Below are positions 40,990 to 46,681 of a DNA stretch of 46,681 nucleotides, one piece after another; position 1 is the first letter of the stretch; each line of letters starts with the position of its first letter. The stretch is from CAYXVJ01 sp964558445. Its GTDB lineage: Bacteria; Bacillota; Clostridia; Saccharofermentanales; Fastidiosipilaceae. The stretch lies in contig CAZLEA010000010.1 of assembly GCA_964558445.1 (NCBI GenBank), positions 1 through 46,681 on the forward strand. The letters run 5' to 3'. The position numbers were made by a program, and so were the translations under genes. The notes beneath the pieces were generated by a model that was not told the origin of the DNA, did no database searches, and saw only the letters and a list, made by a program, of their open reading frames with translations.

Positions 40990-41904
40990 ATGGAACGACT
41001 TATTAGCATACTGATCGATATCGGTGAACAAGGCTTCATCTACGGTGTCGTCGTACTCGGCATCTTGATCAGTTACAGAATCCTAAACATACCGGACTTG
41101 ACTGTAGACGGCTCCTTCCCGCTCGGCGCGGCCGTCTCGGCCGTACTCCTCAGCAGAGGCGTGAATCCCTGGCTGGCGCTCCTGGCGGCCATGGCTGCCG
41201 GTATGCTCGCCGGCCTCACAACGGGCTTACTAAACGTCAAACTCAAGATCTCGTATCTCTTGTCGGGTATCGTCGTCATGACCATGCTCTACTCGATCAA
41301 CTTGGTGATCGTCGGGCGTTCCAATCTGGCCCTCTTCGAGATAAATACGGTCTTCAACTCGGGGCCGGCGCTGTGGATACCTGAGTTAATCGGTGGGTAT
41401 AGGCTTAGGACGTTTATCGTGTCCTTGGTTCTCGTAATCTTGGCCAAGCTCTTCATCGATTTCTACCTACGTACCCGCTCGGGACTCCTGCTTCGCTCTG
41501 TGGGCAGTAACCGCCAGGTCGCCGTCTCGGTTGCCAGAGACCCGGGCATGGTTCGTGTCCTCGGCTTCGTCATCGGTAACGGTCTAGTCGCGCTCAGCGG
41601 CGGCATCTTGACCCAGCAGCAGGGCTTCTTCGAGCTCACGATGGGTACGGGACAGATGGTCAACGGCATCGCGTCGGTCATCATCGGCACGATCTTGTTC
41701 CGCAGACTGCCGTTTATCAAAACAACGACACAGGCGATCATCGGCTCCGTCATCTACAAGGGGCTGATCACGATGGCGATTAACCTCGGACTCGGTGCCA
41801 ACTACCTCAAACTTGCACAGGGCATACTCTTCTTGGCGGTCCTCATAAGTTCAAATCTCTTCGATAAGGAGGCGCGTCATGCTACAGCTTCAACAGTTGA
41901 ATAA
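40990..41904 (+). CDS. trpY: ABC transporter permease, TrpY-type
   Basis: 304-residue integral membrane protein of the branched-chain-amino-acid-type permease family (BPD_transp_2). It has 8-9 predicted hydrophobic segments, beginning GFIYGVVVLGILISYRILN. Conserved DLTVDGSFPLGAAVSAVLL lies at about 37-55, and GNGLVALSGGILTQQQGFFELTMGTGQMVNGIASVIIG is the ATPase-contact region. Only one permease gene is present, so it probably homodimerises. It starts 20 bases after trpX and overlaps trpZ by 26 bases, a tight operon. Confidence 0.88.
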   Translation: MERLISILIDIGEQGFIYGVVVLGILISYRILNIPDLTVDGSFPLGAAVSAVLLSRGVNPWLALLAAMAAGMLAGLTTGLLNVKLKISYLLSGIVVMTMLYSINLVIVGRSNLALFEINTVFNSGPALWIPELIGGYRLRTFIVSLVLVILAKLFIDFYLRTRSGLLLRSVGSNRQVAVSVARDPGMVRVLGFVIGNGLVALSGGILTQQQGFFELTMGTGQMVNGIASVIIGTILFRRLPFIKTTTQAIIGSVIYKGLITMAINLGLGANYLKLAQGILFLAVLISSNLFDKEARHATASTVE

Positions 41905-42658
41905 GGTCTATCTGGGCGGTACGGTAAACGAGCATGTCTTGTTCCGCGATTTCAGCCTCGAGGTAGCTGACGGCGAATACGTCTCCATCATCGGCTCCAA
42001 CGGCTCCGGTAAGACATCGATGCTAAACATCATCTGCGGCAGCATCAATCTTGATGCGGGCCATGTAGTTTTGGATGGCAAAGACATCACACAAGCACAC
42101 GAGCATAAACGCCAGCAGAAGATCGCCAGGGTCTTCCAGGATCCATCCAAGGGCACTGCGCCGGATATGACAATTCTCGAGAACCTGTCGATCGCCGCGA
42201 ACAAGCACAGACGCTTCAACTTGCTGCCCGGTATCGATAAGAAGCGAACAGACGAGTTTCGCACACAATTAGAGCGCCTCGGCATGGGCCTAGAGAACCG
42301 TATGGATCAAGTCTGCGGTACGCTCTCGGGCGGCCAGCGACAAGCTCTCTCCCTCCTGATGGCAACCCTCGATAAGCCGCAGCTGCTCATCTTGGACGAG
42401 CACACGGCAGCCCTCGACCCGCGAGTATCGGAGGGTATCATGCGACTGACCAACGAGATTGTAGAGAGGCTTGGTGTCAAGACGCTGATGGTCACGCACA
42501 ATCTGAAGTTCGCGCTCGAATACGGCAATCGCCTCTTGATGATGCACGAGGGTGAGGTCATCTTGGATGCGAGCGGCGAGGCCAAGGACAGGCTCGTCAT
42601 GGACGACATCTTGGATCAGTTCAACAAGATCTCGCTCGAATACGGGAATTCGATCTAA
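41879..42658 (+). CDS. trpZ: ABC transporter ATP-binding protein, TrpZ-type
   Basis: 259-residue nucleotide-binding subunit. Walker A GSNGSGKT is at residues 39-46, the Q loop in ARVFQDPS, signature LSGGQRQ near 148, Walker B LLILDEH near 170 and the H loop in VTHN. The Walker B Glu is present, so it is active. The ATG at 41879 has AAGGAGG about 6 bases upstream, inside the permease gene. It completes the T-box-controlled transporter. A long perfect hairpin follows at 42704. Confidence 0.92.
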   Translation: MLQLQQLNKVYLGGTVNEHVLFRDFSLEVADGEYVSIIGSNGSGKTSMLNIICGSINLDAGHVVLDGKDITQAHEHKRQQKIARVFQDPSKGTAPDMTILENLSIAANKHRRFNLLPGIDKKRTDEFRTQLERLGMGLENRMDQVCGTLSGGQRQALSLLMATLDKPQLLILDEHTAALDPRVSEGIMRLTNEIVERLGVKTLMVTHNLKFALEYGNRLLMMHEGEVILDASGEAKDRLVMDDILDQFNKISLEYGNSI

Positions 42659-42703
42659 GCTCGAATGCGCTGATTTGACCTGATAGGAGAATTACTTCAA
42701 ATA

Positions 42704-42749
42704 AGTAACAGAAGCCATCTCTCGGCTGTGAGAGATGGCTTCTGTTACT
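42704..42749. terminator. Bidirectional terminator, perfect 19-base-pair stem
   Basis: AGTAACAGAAGCCATCTCT (42704-42722) is exactly complementary to 42731-42749, with an 8-base loop. It lies between the convergent trpZ and lacI-type genes. No T-run follows on the plus strand and only a mixed A/T stretch on the minus strand, but the stem is very strong. Confidence 0.75.
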
Positions 42750-42769
42750 GTTCATATTAAGTGCGGTGC

Positions 42770-43831
42770 TTAGTTCACCAGCGCTTCTTCCTTCGTCTTA
42801 CGGAAGTTCTCGGCGTGCATCTGGAGAACCGGCTGTAAGAAGATCTGCTCGGGTACATCATCGATGTACTTCACGCGCTGCAGGATCTGGCGAACGAGTC
42901 TGAGGCCGAGCGCCTTCGTATCGACCTGCACGGTGGCGTAGAGGTAGTCCTTGACCTCTTCTTCGCCAAGATCGTCGAAGCCTGTTACGACGATGCCGGA
43001 GCCCTCTAGGCGACCCTGCTTCTTCAGAGCTGTGATGACGTGCTTCGCAATATCGTCGTTTCCGCAAACAAACGCATCAGGCAGCGTCTTGATCCCCTCG
43101 ATAATCGTATCGACTTCCTCTTGGTTATAGAAGAGATAATCCTTACTCTCCGTGAAGCACAGCTGCTTATTGACCGTGAGGCCCTTGTTACGATGTGCAG
43201 CGTTGAAACCGGACCAACGATCCTGCATCGTCTGAGCGTAGTGGACTTCGCCGATGTAGGCCAAATTGGTGTAACCGTCGTCGATCAGGGATTCCGTGAT
43301 CTTGCGGAAGCTATGGAAGCCCTCGATGAACAAGACATCACCCGGCAATTCGTTCTCCACGATATTCGGCGGCAAGTCGAAGTAGACGGACGGGATTCCG
43401 GTCTCTTCGATCTGATCGATCAAGGCATCGTCATATACGTTGATGACGACGAGGCCCGTCAAGCGATTGCGCTCGACACCCTGCGGCAACTCGTAGACAC
43501 CCTGCTTATTTCTGGATAAGAAGAAGAATACTACATCTTGCGAATAGAAATTAAGTTCGCCGGAGATGGCTTGGATAATCTCTAACCAGAAGGCGGAGAA
43601 ATCGGGTGATATGGACACGACGCCGATCGTCTGCTTCATATCGGACGGGGCTTGCTGAGCTACGTTGTCGGCATATCGGCTGATATTCTTGTAGTTGTGT
43701 TCGATTAGGGCATTAACAATCCGCTTGCGTGTCCGTTCGGATACGCCCGGCCTGTTATTGATTACCTTGGAAATAGTGATTCTGGATACGCCTATTTCGT
43801 CGGCAATCTCTTGTAATGTGACTTTTTTCAT
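42770..43831 (-). CDS. LacI-family transcriptional regulator
   Basis: 353-residue regulator. The N-terminal helix-turn-helix VTLQEIADEIGVSRITISKVINNRPGVSERTRKRI (about 4-38) includes the hinge-helix region. A periplasmic-binding-protein-like effector domain follows (QTIGVVSISPDFSAFWLEIIQAI ... AFVCGNDDIAKHVITALKK ... VTGFDDLGEEE). The usual SKVINN recognition helix makes a central-CG operator likely. It is transcribed away from the GH130 gene, so mannoside- or oligosaccharide-responsive repression of that gene and of itself is the natural guess. The ATG at 43831 has GGGAT about 10 bases upstream. The effector is unknown. Confidence 0.93.
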   Translation of the reverse strand: MKKVTLQEIADEIGVSRITISKVINNRPGVSERTRKRIVNALIEHNYKNISRYADNVAQQAPSDMKQTIGVVSISPDFSAFWLEIIQAISGELNFYSQDVVFFFLSRNKQGVYELPQGVERNRLTGLVVINVYDDALIDQIEETGIPSVYFDLPPNIVENELPGDVLFIEGFHSFRKITESLIDDGYTNLAYIGEVHYAQTMQDRWSGFNAAHRNKGLTVNKQLCFTESKDYLFYNQEEVDTIIEGIKTLPDAFVCGNDDIAKHVITALKKQGRLEGSGIVVTGFDDLGEEEVKDYLYATVQVDTKALGLRLVRQILQRVKYIDDVPEQIFLQPVLQMHAENFRKTKEEALVN

Positions 43832-43873
43832 CTTGAGACAATCCCTTCATAACTGTAAAAATACTCTCCCTCA

Positions 43874-43906
43874 ATCTTAGCCTTAATCTTTACAGTTGTA
43901 AAGCGT
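43874..43906 (-). promoter_or_regulatory. Promoter and candidate operator of the lacI-type gene
   Basis: On the minus strand, TTTACA (43897-43902) and TAAGAT (43874-43879) are 17 bases apart. The -35 sits inside the palindrome CTTTACAGTTGTAAAG (43888-43903). Read in the direction of transcription, ACGCTTTA (43899-43906) immediately overlaps the -35. The same 8-mer occupies the same place at the GH130 promoter. Autorepression is inferred. Confidence 0.6.
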
Positions 43907-44071
43907 GCGATATTTGTCAGCTTGCAATAAACACGTAAGTGCTTCTTATGAAATTTCACTAAATCAATATCAATGTATCTATTCACAGCATAAATTCATC
44001 AAGCAAACCTCGGAACTAGGTTAAATATTTAACATATGGATGCATAAACAACGATTTAAAAGAATTATGTA

Positions 44072-44107
44072 ACGCTTTATTTACATTTCGGGATTCTATG
44101 GTAAACT
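44072..44107 (+). promoter_or_regulatory. Promoter and candidate operator of the GH130 gene
   Basis: TTTACA (44080-44085) and TAAACT (44102-44107) are 16 bases apart. ACGCTTTA (44072-44079) abuts the -35, as at the divergent lacI-type promoter. The region TGTAACGCTTTATTTACA is partly symmetric with a CG near its centre, as LacI-family sites often are. Confidence 0.55.
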
Positions 44108-44189
44108 CTAATTAATCATTGTTCTTCTGCCAAACAATTCATTTCATGGAATGATTTGTAAGCAAGGAACTATATTGAAGGAGATTCCC

Positions 44190-45176
44190 ATGGCTAAAAT
44201 GAAAACAGGTTCGCTGCCGAATATTCCTTGGCAGGACAAACCGGCTCACGTGATCGATCCCATCTGGCGCTATGACAATAATCCTGTCATCCCCCGCAAT
44301 GCGATCCCCAGTTCCAACAGCATCTTCAATAGTGCTGTCGTCCCGTTTGAAGGTAAATTCGCAGGTGTTTTCCGCTGTGATTCCAAGTCTCGTTCGATGG
44401 ACATCTTTACCGGTTTCAGTGATGATGGCATCAACTGGACCATCGAGCACGATCCGATCGTGTTTGAAGGCGAAGACGTCGTCACGAAGAAGGAATACCG
44501 CTACGATCCCCGCGTCTGCTGGATCGAGGATCGTTATTGGGTCACTTGGTGTAACGGCTACCATGGTCCGACCATCGGTGTAGCTTATACCTACGACTTC
44601 AAGACCTACCACCAGGTCGAGAACGCCTTCCTCCCCTACAACCGTAACGGCGTCATGTTCCCGCGCAAGATCAACGGCATGTACCACATGCTCTCGCGTC
44701 CTTCCGATACGGGTCACACACCCTTCGGCGACATCTTCGTCAGCCAGAGCCCCGATATGGAGTTCTGGGGACGTCACCGTCACGTCATGTCCACCGTCAA
44801 GGGTAACGACTCCGCATGGCAGTCCACCAAGATCGGTGCAGGCCCGATTCCGATCGAGACCGACGAAGGCTGGCTGGTCATCTACCACGGCGTACTAAAC
44901 AGCTGTAACGGCTTCGTCTATGCCTATGGTGCCGCTCTATTGGATCTCGAGGATCCCTCGAAGGTGCTCTACCGCTCGAAGGACTACCTCATCACCCCTT
45001 CCGAGTACTACGAGTGTGTCGGTGACGTTCCGAACGTAACCTTCCCCTGTGCAGCGCTCACGGACGACGATACCGGTAGAATCGCCATCTACTACGGTTG
45101 CGCAGATACCGTCACTGGTCTTGCGTTCACCACGATCGACGAGATTCTGCCCTGGCTCAAGGCAAATTCACTCTAA
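44190..45176 (+). CDS. GH130 family glycoside phosphorylase (beta-1,4-mannoside/mannooligosaccharide type)
   Basis: 328-residue five-bladed beta-propeller enzyme that phosphorolyses beta-mannosides to mannose-1-phosphate. The start is ATG 44190 (MAKMKTGSLPNIPWQDKPAH) with GAAGGAG about 7 bases upstream. SNSIFNSAVVPFEGKFAGVFRCD and the catalytic acid Asp106 in YRYDPRVCWIEDRYWVTWCNGYHGPTIG are hallmark GH130 segments. FPRKINGMYHMLSRPSD and TKIGAGPIPIETDEGWLVIYHGV supply phosphate-binding Arg/Lys/His residues. The overall sequence resembles subfamily 2 (mannooligosaccharide phosphorylases), but subfamily assignment is tentative. It has no signal peptide, so it is cytoplasmic. The divergent LacI-type gene is its likely regulator. 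No transporter or mannosidase adjoins it. Confidence 0.87.
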   Translation: MAKMKTGSLPNIPWQDKPAHVIDPIWRYDNNPVIPRNAIPSSNSIFNSAVVPFEGKFAGVFRCDSKSRSMDIFTGFSDDGINWTIEHDPIVFEGEDVVTKKEYRYDPRVCWIEDRYWVTWCNGYHGPTIGVAYTYDFKTYHQVENAFLPYNRNGVMFPRKINGMYHMLSRPSDTGHTPFGDIFVSQSPDMEFWGRHRHVMSTVKGNDSAWQSTKIGAGPIPIETDEGWLVIYHGVLNSCNGFVYAYGAALLDLEDPSKVLYRSKDYLITPSEYYECVGDVPNVTFPCAALTDDDTGRIAIYYGCADTVTGLAFTTIDEILPWLKANSL

Positions 45177-45202
45177 ATCGAACCAAATACAACATAGAAA
45201 TC

Positions 45203-45237
45203 GGGAGTTGCTTCAAACGAGGCAATTCCCTTTTTTT
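45203..45237 (+). terminator. Intrinsic terminator after GH130 gene
   Basis: GGGAGTTGC (45203-45211) pairs with GCAATTCCC (45222-45230, one G-T pair), followed by seven T. It stands five bases before the tRNA-Leu promoter. Confidence 0.88.
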
Positions 45238-45241
45238 GTGC

Positions 45242-45270
45242 TTGCAATTCTCACCAGGATCGGTTATTAT
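45242..45270 (+). promoter_or_regulatory. Promoter of tRNA-Leu
   Basis: TTGCAA (45242-45247) and TATTAT (45265-45270) are 17 bases apart. The tRNA begins 13 bases after the -10. Confidence 0.75.
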
Positions 45271-45282
45271 ACCTCTTGTGCC

Positions 45283-45368
45283 GCGGGAATGGCGGAATTG
45301 GCAGACGCGCTAGTTTCAGGTATTAGTGAAGACTCTTCATGCAGGTTCAAGTCCTGTTTCCCGCACCA
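45283..45368 (+). tRNA. tRNA-Leu (CAG)
   Basis: 86 bases including encoded CCA. Acceptor GCGGGAA pairs fully with TTCCCGC, discriminator A. The anticodon stem CTAGT/ATTAG contains one G-T pair, and loop TTCAGGT gives anticodon CAG, reading CUG leucine codons. The long variable arm (class II) fits leucine. The T arm GCAGGTTCAAGTCCTGT is standard. It is a single-gene unit with its own promoter and terminator. Confidence 0.95.
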
Positions 45369-45372
45369 GAAG

Positions 45373-45413
45373 AAATCATGTAGATGGATACGCTCCACTG
45401 CATGATTTTTTTG
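45373..45413 (+). terminator. Terminator of tRNA-Leu
   Basis: AAATCATG (45373-45380) pairs with CATGATTT (45401-45408), with an inner TGGA/TCCA pairing. A run of T directly follows. It stands between convergent units. Confidence 0.82.
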
Positions 45414-45434
45414 TACTCTATAGCACCTTATAGG

Positions 45435-46625
45435 CTATAGCAGCTCATCTTCTTCCGATTCTGCCTGGATCGTAACTTCGACCGCACTTCTGCTTAGCAC
45501 AAACGAGATATGCCGTACCAAGGCCTTGACATCGGCTGCTGTATTATCGAGTAGATCCGTCTTCAGCATGCTGATGATAATCATCATGAACATCGGTCCC
45601 AGGATCGCGCCCAAGAGGCCGGAGAACTGTAAGCCGACGTAGGTGCTAACGAGTGCCGCGAGCGGGTGTAGGCCCGTCTGGCTGCCTACCACCTTCGGTT
45701 CCACGACCTTGCGTAGCATGAAGAAGACTACACCGAGGATAATCAAGAACAGACCCTTCTTGATATCGCCCGTGATCCACTCGATAATACTCCACGGCAG
45801 CAAGACCGCGATCGTACCGACAATCGGCAGCAAGTCGATGAAGCCGAGCAAGAGGCCAAGTAATAGCGCATAGGGCTGTCTCACGATCAGGAACGAGATC
45901 AGCATGAAGAGGAAGGCGAACAGTGCCAAGAGAAGCGACGACTTCAGGAAGCCGCCAAGCGAGCGTACGACAGATTGCTTCATCAAGATCATGAAACCGC
46001 TGGCGCGATCACCCAGATACTTCTTGACGAAGGCTGCGATACTATTGTACTCCGCCATGATGAAGTAAGTACCCATCACCGTTATAACGAAATTAATCAA
46101 GAAGACGCCGGTACGTGTCGTAATCGAGGTCGTAACCAGCACGGCTGAGTTTAATACGGTCTTACTCGCGTTCTGTAAGAAGGTCATGACCGTGTCCTCG
46201 AAGCCGGAGAATAGGCGAATAAACTCAATCGGCAAGAAGTTGAATTGCTCGGCCAGAATCTGCTCCAGATTACTAAGTGTCCTGTAGATCGAGTCCCAGT
46301 TCTGTTGGATGGAGTAGGCGAGCGAGATGGTCTCCTTACCAATACCATAGACCGTTAAGCCCAAGATCAAGAAGACGATAACGAAGAATAAGACGCTGAA
46401 GATCGCGGCGACAAGGCGCCTGGACAAGCGTCCCCTCCGCGTCATGCGGTTCACGGCCGGGTTCAAGATGACCGCAACAATCGATGCAATCACAAACGGA
46501 TAGAGAAGCGTCAGCAGCTTCGGCAGCACGAAGATCAAAAAGAGAACACCGACAATAGTCAGGATTCCCCTCAAGATTAATCGTCTATATAAGTCATTGT
46601 TGTTCCGGTATTGATAAGAATCCAT
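45435..46625 (-). CDS. AI-2E family transporter (PF01594)
   Basis: 396-residue polytopic membrane protein of the AI-2 exporter/PerM-like family. A charged N-terminus precedes a first hydrophobic pair (GILTIVGVLFLIFVLPKLLTLLYPFVIASIVAVILNP). An extracellular or amphipathic segment lies at about 100-165 (YRTLSNLEQILAEQF). Further helices follow, ending with LLGLLLGFIDLLPIVGTIAVLLPW, which is the conserved GxxxxxPxxG-type family motif, and FSGLLGAILGPMFMMIIISML. The C-terminus is acidic (QAESEEDELL). Some family members export AI-2, others move sodium/proton or organic solutes, so the substrate is unknown. The start at ATG 46625 has GAGAGGGG about 6 bases upstream. The remaining 56 bases to the window end hold only its leader. 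Confidence 0.92.
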   Translation of the reverse strand: MDSYQYRNNNDLYRRLILRGILTIVGVLFLIFVLPKLLTLLYPFVIASIVAVILNPAVNRMTRRGRLSRRLVAAIFSVLFFVIVFLILGLTVYGIGKETISLAYSIQQNWDSIYRTLSNLEQILAEQFNFLPIEFIRLFSGFEDTVMTFLQNASKTVLNSAVLVTTSITTRTGVFLINFVITVMGTYFIMAEYNSIAAFVKKYLGDRASGFMILMKQSVVRSLGGFLKSSLLLALFAFLFMLISFLIVRQPYALLLGLLLGFIDLLPIVGTIAVLLPWSIIEWITGDIKKGLFLIILGVVFFMLRKVVEPKVVGSQTGLHPLAALVSTYVGLQFSGLLGAILGPMFMMIIISMLKTDLLDNTAADVKALVRHISFVLSRSAVEVTIQAESEEDELL

Positions 46626-46681
46626 AGCAAGCCCCTCTCGTTAAGAAGATTCTAACACGTAAGCGGAGCTGCGTAGATGTC

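Larger units (their letters stand above)
43832..44189. other. A+T-rich divergent regulatory region between lacI-type gene and GH130 gene
   Basis: The 358 bases hold the two divergent promoters described separately, a 16-base palindrome (43888-43903) and a related half-site, AACTGTAAA (43851-43859), in the lacI leader. The middle part, about 43907-44060, is A+T-rich with no recognised gene, RNA or repeat. It is noticeably more A+T-rich than the coding sequence on either side. Confidence 0.7.

Noticed and set aside
44139..44888. 249-codon minus-strand open frame opposite the GH130 gene
   Set aside because: The plus-strand GH130 gene has a strong ribosome site and conserved motifs; the antisense frame has neither.
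1..46681. CRISPR array, prophage or insertion sequence
   Set aside because: No regularly spaced repeats, transposase, integrase or phage structural genes are present. The only repeats seen are the two-copy duplication at 24823-24890, promoter half-sites and terminator stems.

Overview
The window looks like part of a Clostridia-type Firmicutes chromosome with fairly high G+C (mid-50s % by eye). The evidence is a T-box leader, GGAGG-type ribosome binding sites almost everywhere, a clostridial-type single-chain PurL, MutS2, a YwlG/UPF0340 protein, a FeoB-associated Cys-rich protein and tRNA genes with encoded CCA ends. Most of it is core chromosome. There is no rRNA, prophage, insertion sequence or CRISPR array.

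Left part (1-20.3 kb): ten genes run in one direction on the minus strand. In transcription order they are purL, uvrB, phosphoglucomutase, dnaE, pfkA, pgsA, mutS2, nagB, valS and a class II fructose-bisphosphate aldolase cut by the window edge. Gaps are mostly 15-60 bases. Only valS-fba (with a good fba promoter), nagB-valS and dnaE-pfkA leave room for extra control. Central sugar-phosphate enzymes are interleaved with replication, repair, lipid and translation genes.

Middle part (20.3-36.4 kb): a class I aldolase and ywlG lie on the plus strand, then a lone clan GH-A glycoside hydrolase on the minus strand. Next come an A+T-rich RelB/RelE-type toxin-antitoxin pair with a duplicated 3' end, htpG (minus), argGH (plus), 5-formyltetrahydrofolate cyclo-ligase (minus), a membrane-anchored sortase and an Old Yellow Enzyme (plus), glycogen phosphorylase (minus) and an Eis-type acetyltransferase (plus).

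Right part (36.4-46.7 kb): a tRNA pair (CAU anticodon, then Tyr) precedes feoA-feoB-Cys-rich protein for ferrous iron uptake. A T-box riboswitch with a tryptophan (UGG) specifier then controls a three-gene ABC transporter of the TrpXYZ type. A LacI-family regulator diverges from a GH130 glycoside phosphorylase, and both promoters carry the same 8-base motif at the -35 region. A tRNA-Leu(CAG) and an AI-2E-family transporter close the window.

Taken together the genes cover nearly all of the route from glycogen to triose phosphate: GlgP, phosphoglucomutase, PfkA and two unrelated aldolases, with NagB feeding in amino sugar. Phosphoglucose isomerase is the missing step. GH130 and the GH-A enzyme supply further sugars. 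The most informative regulatory elements are the tryptophan T-box, the LacI/GH130 divergent region and the three-half-site argG promoter.
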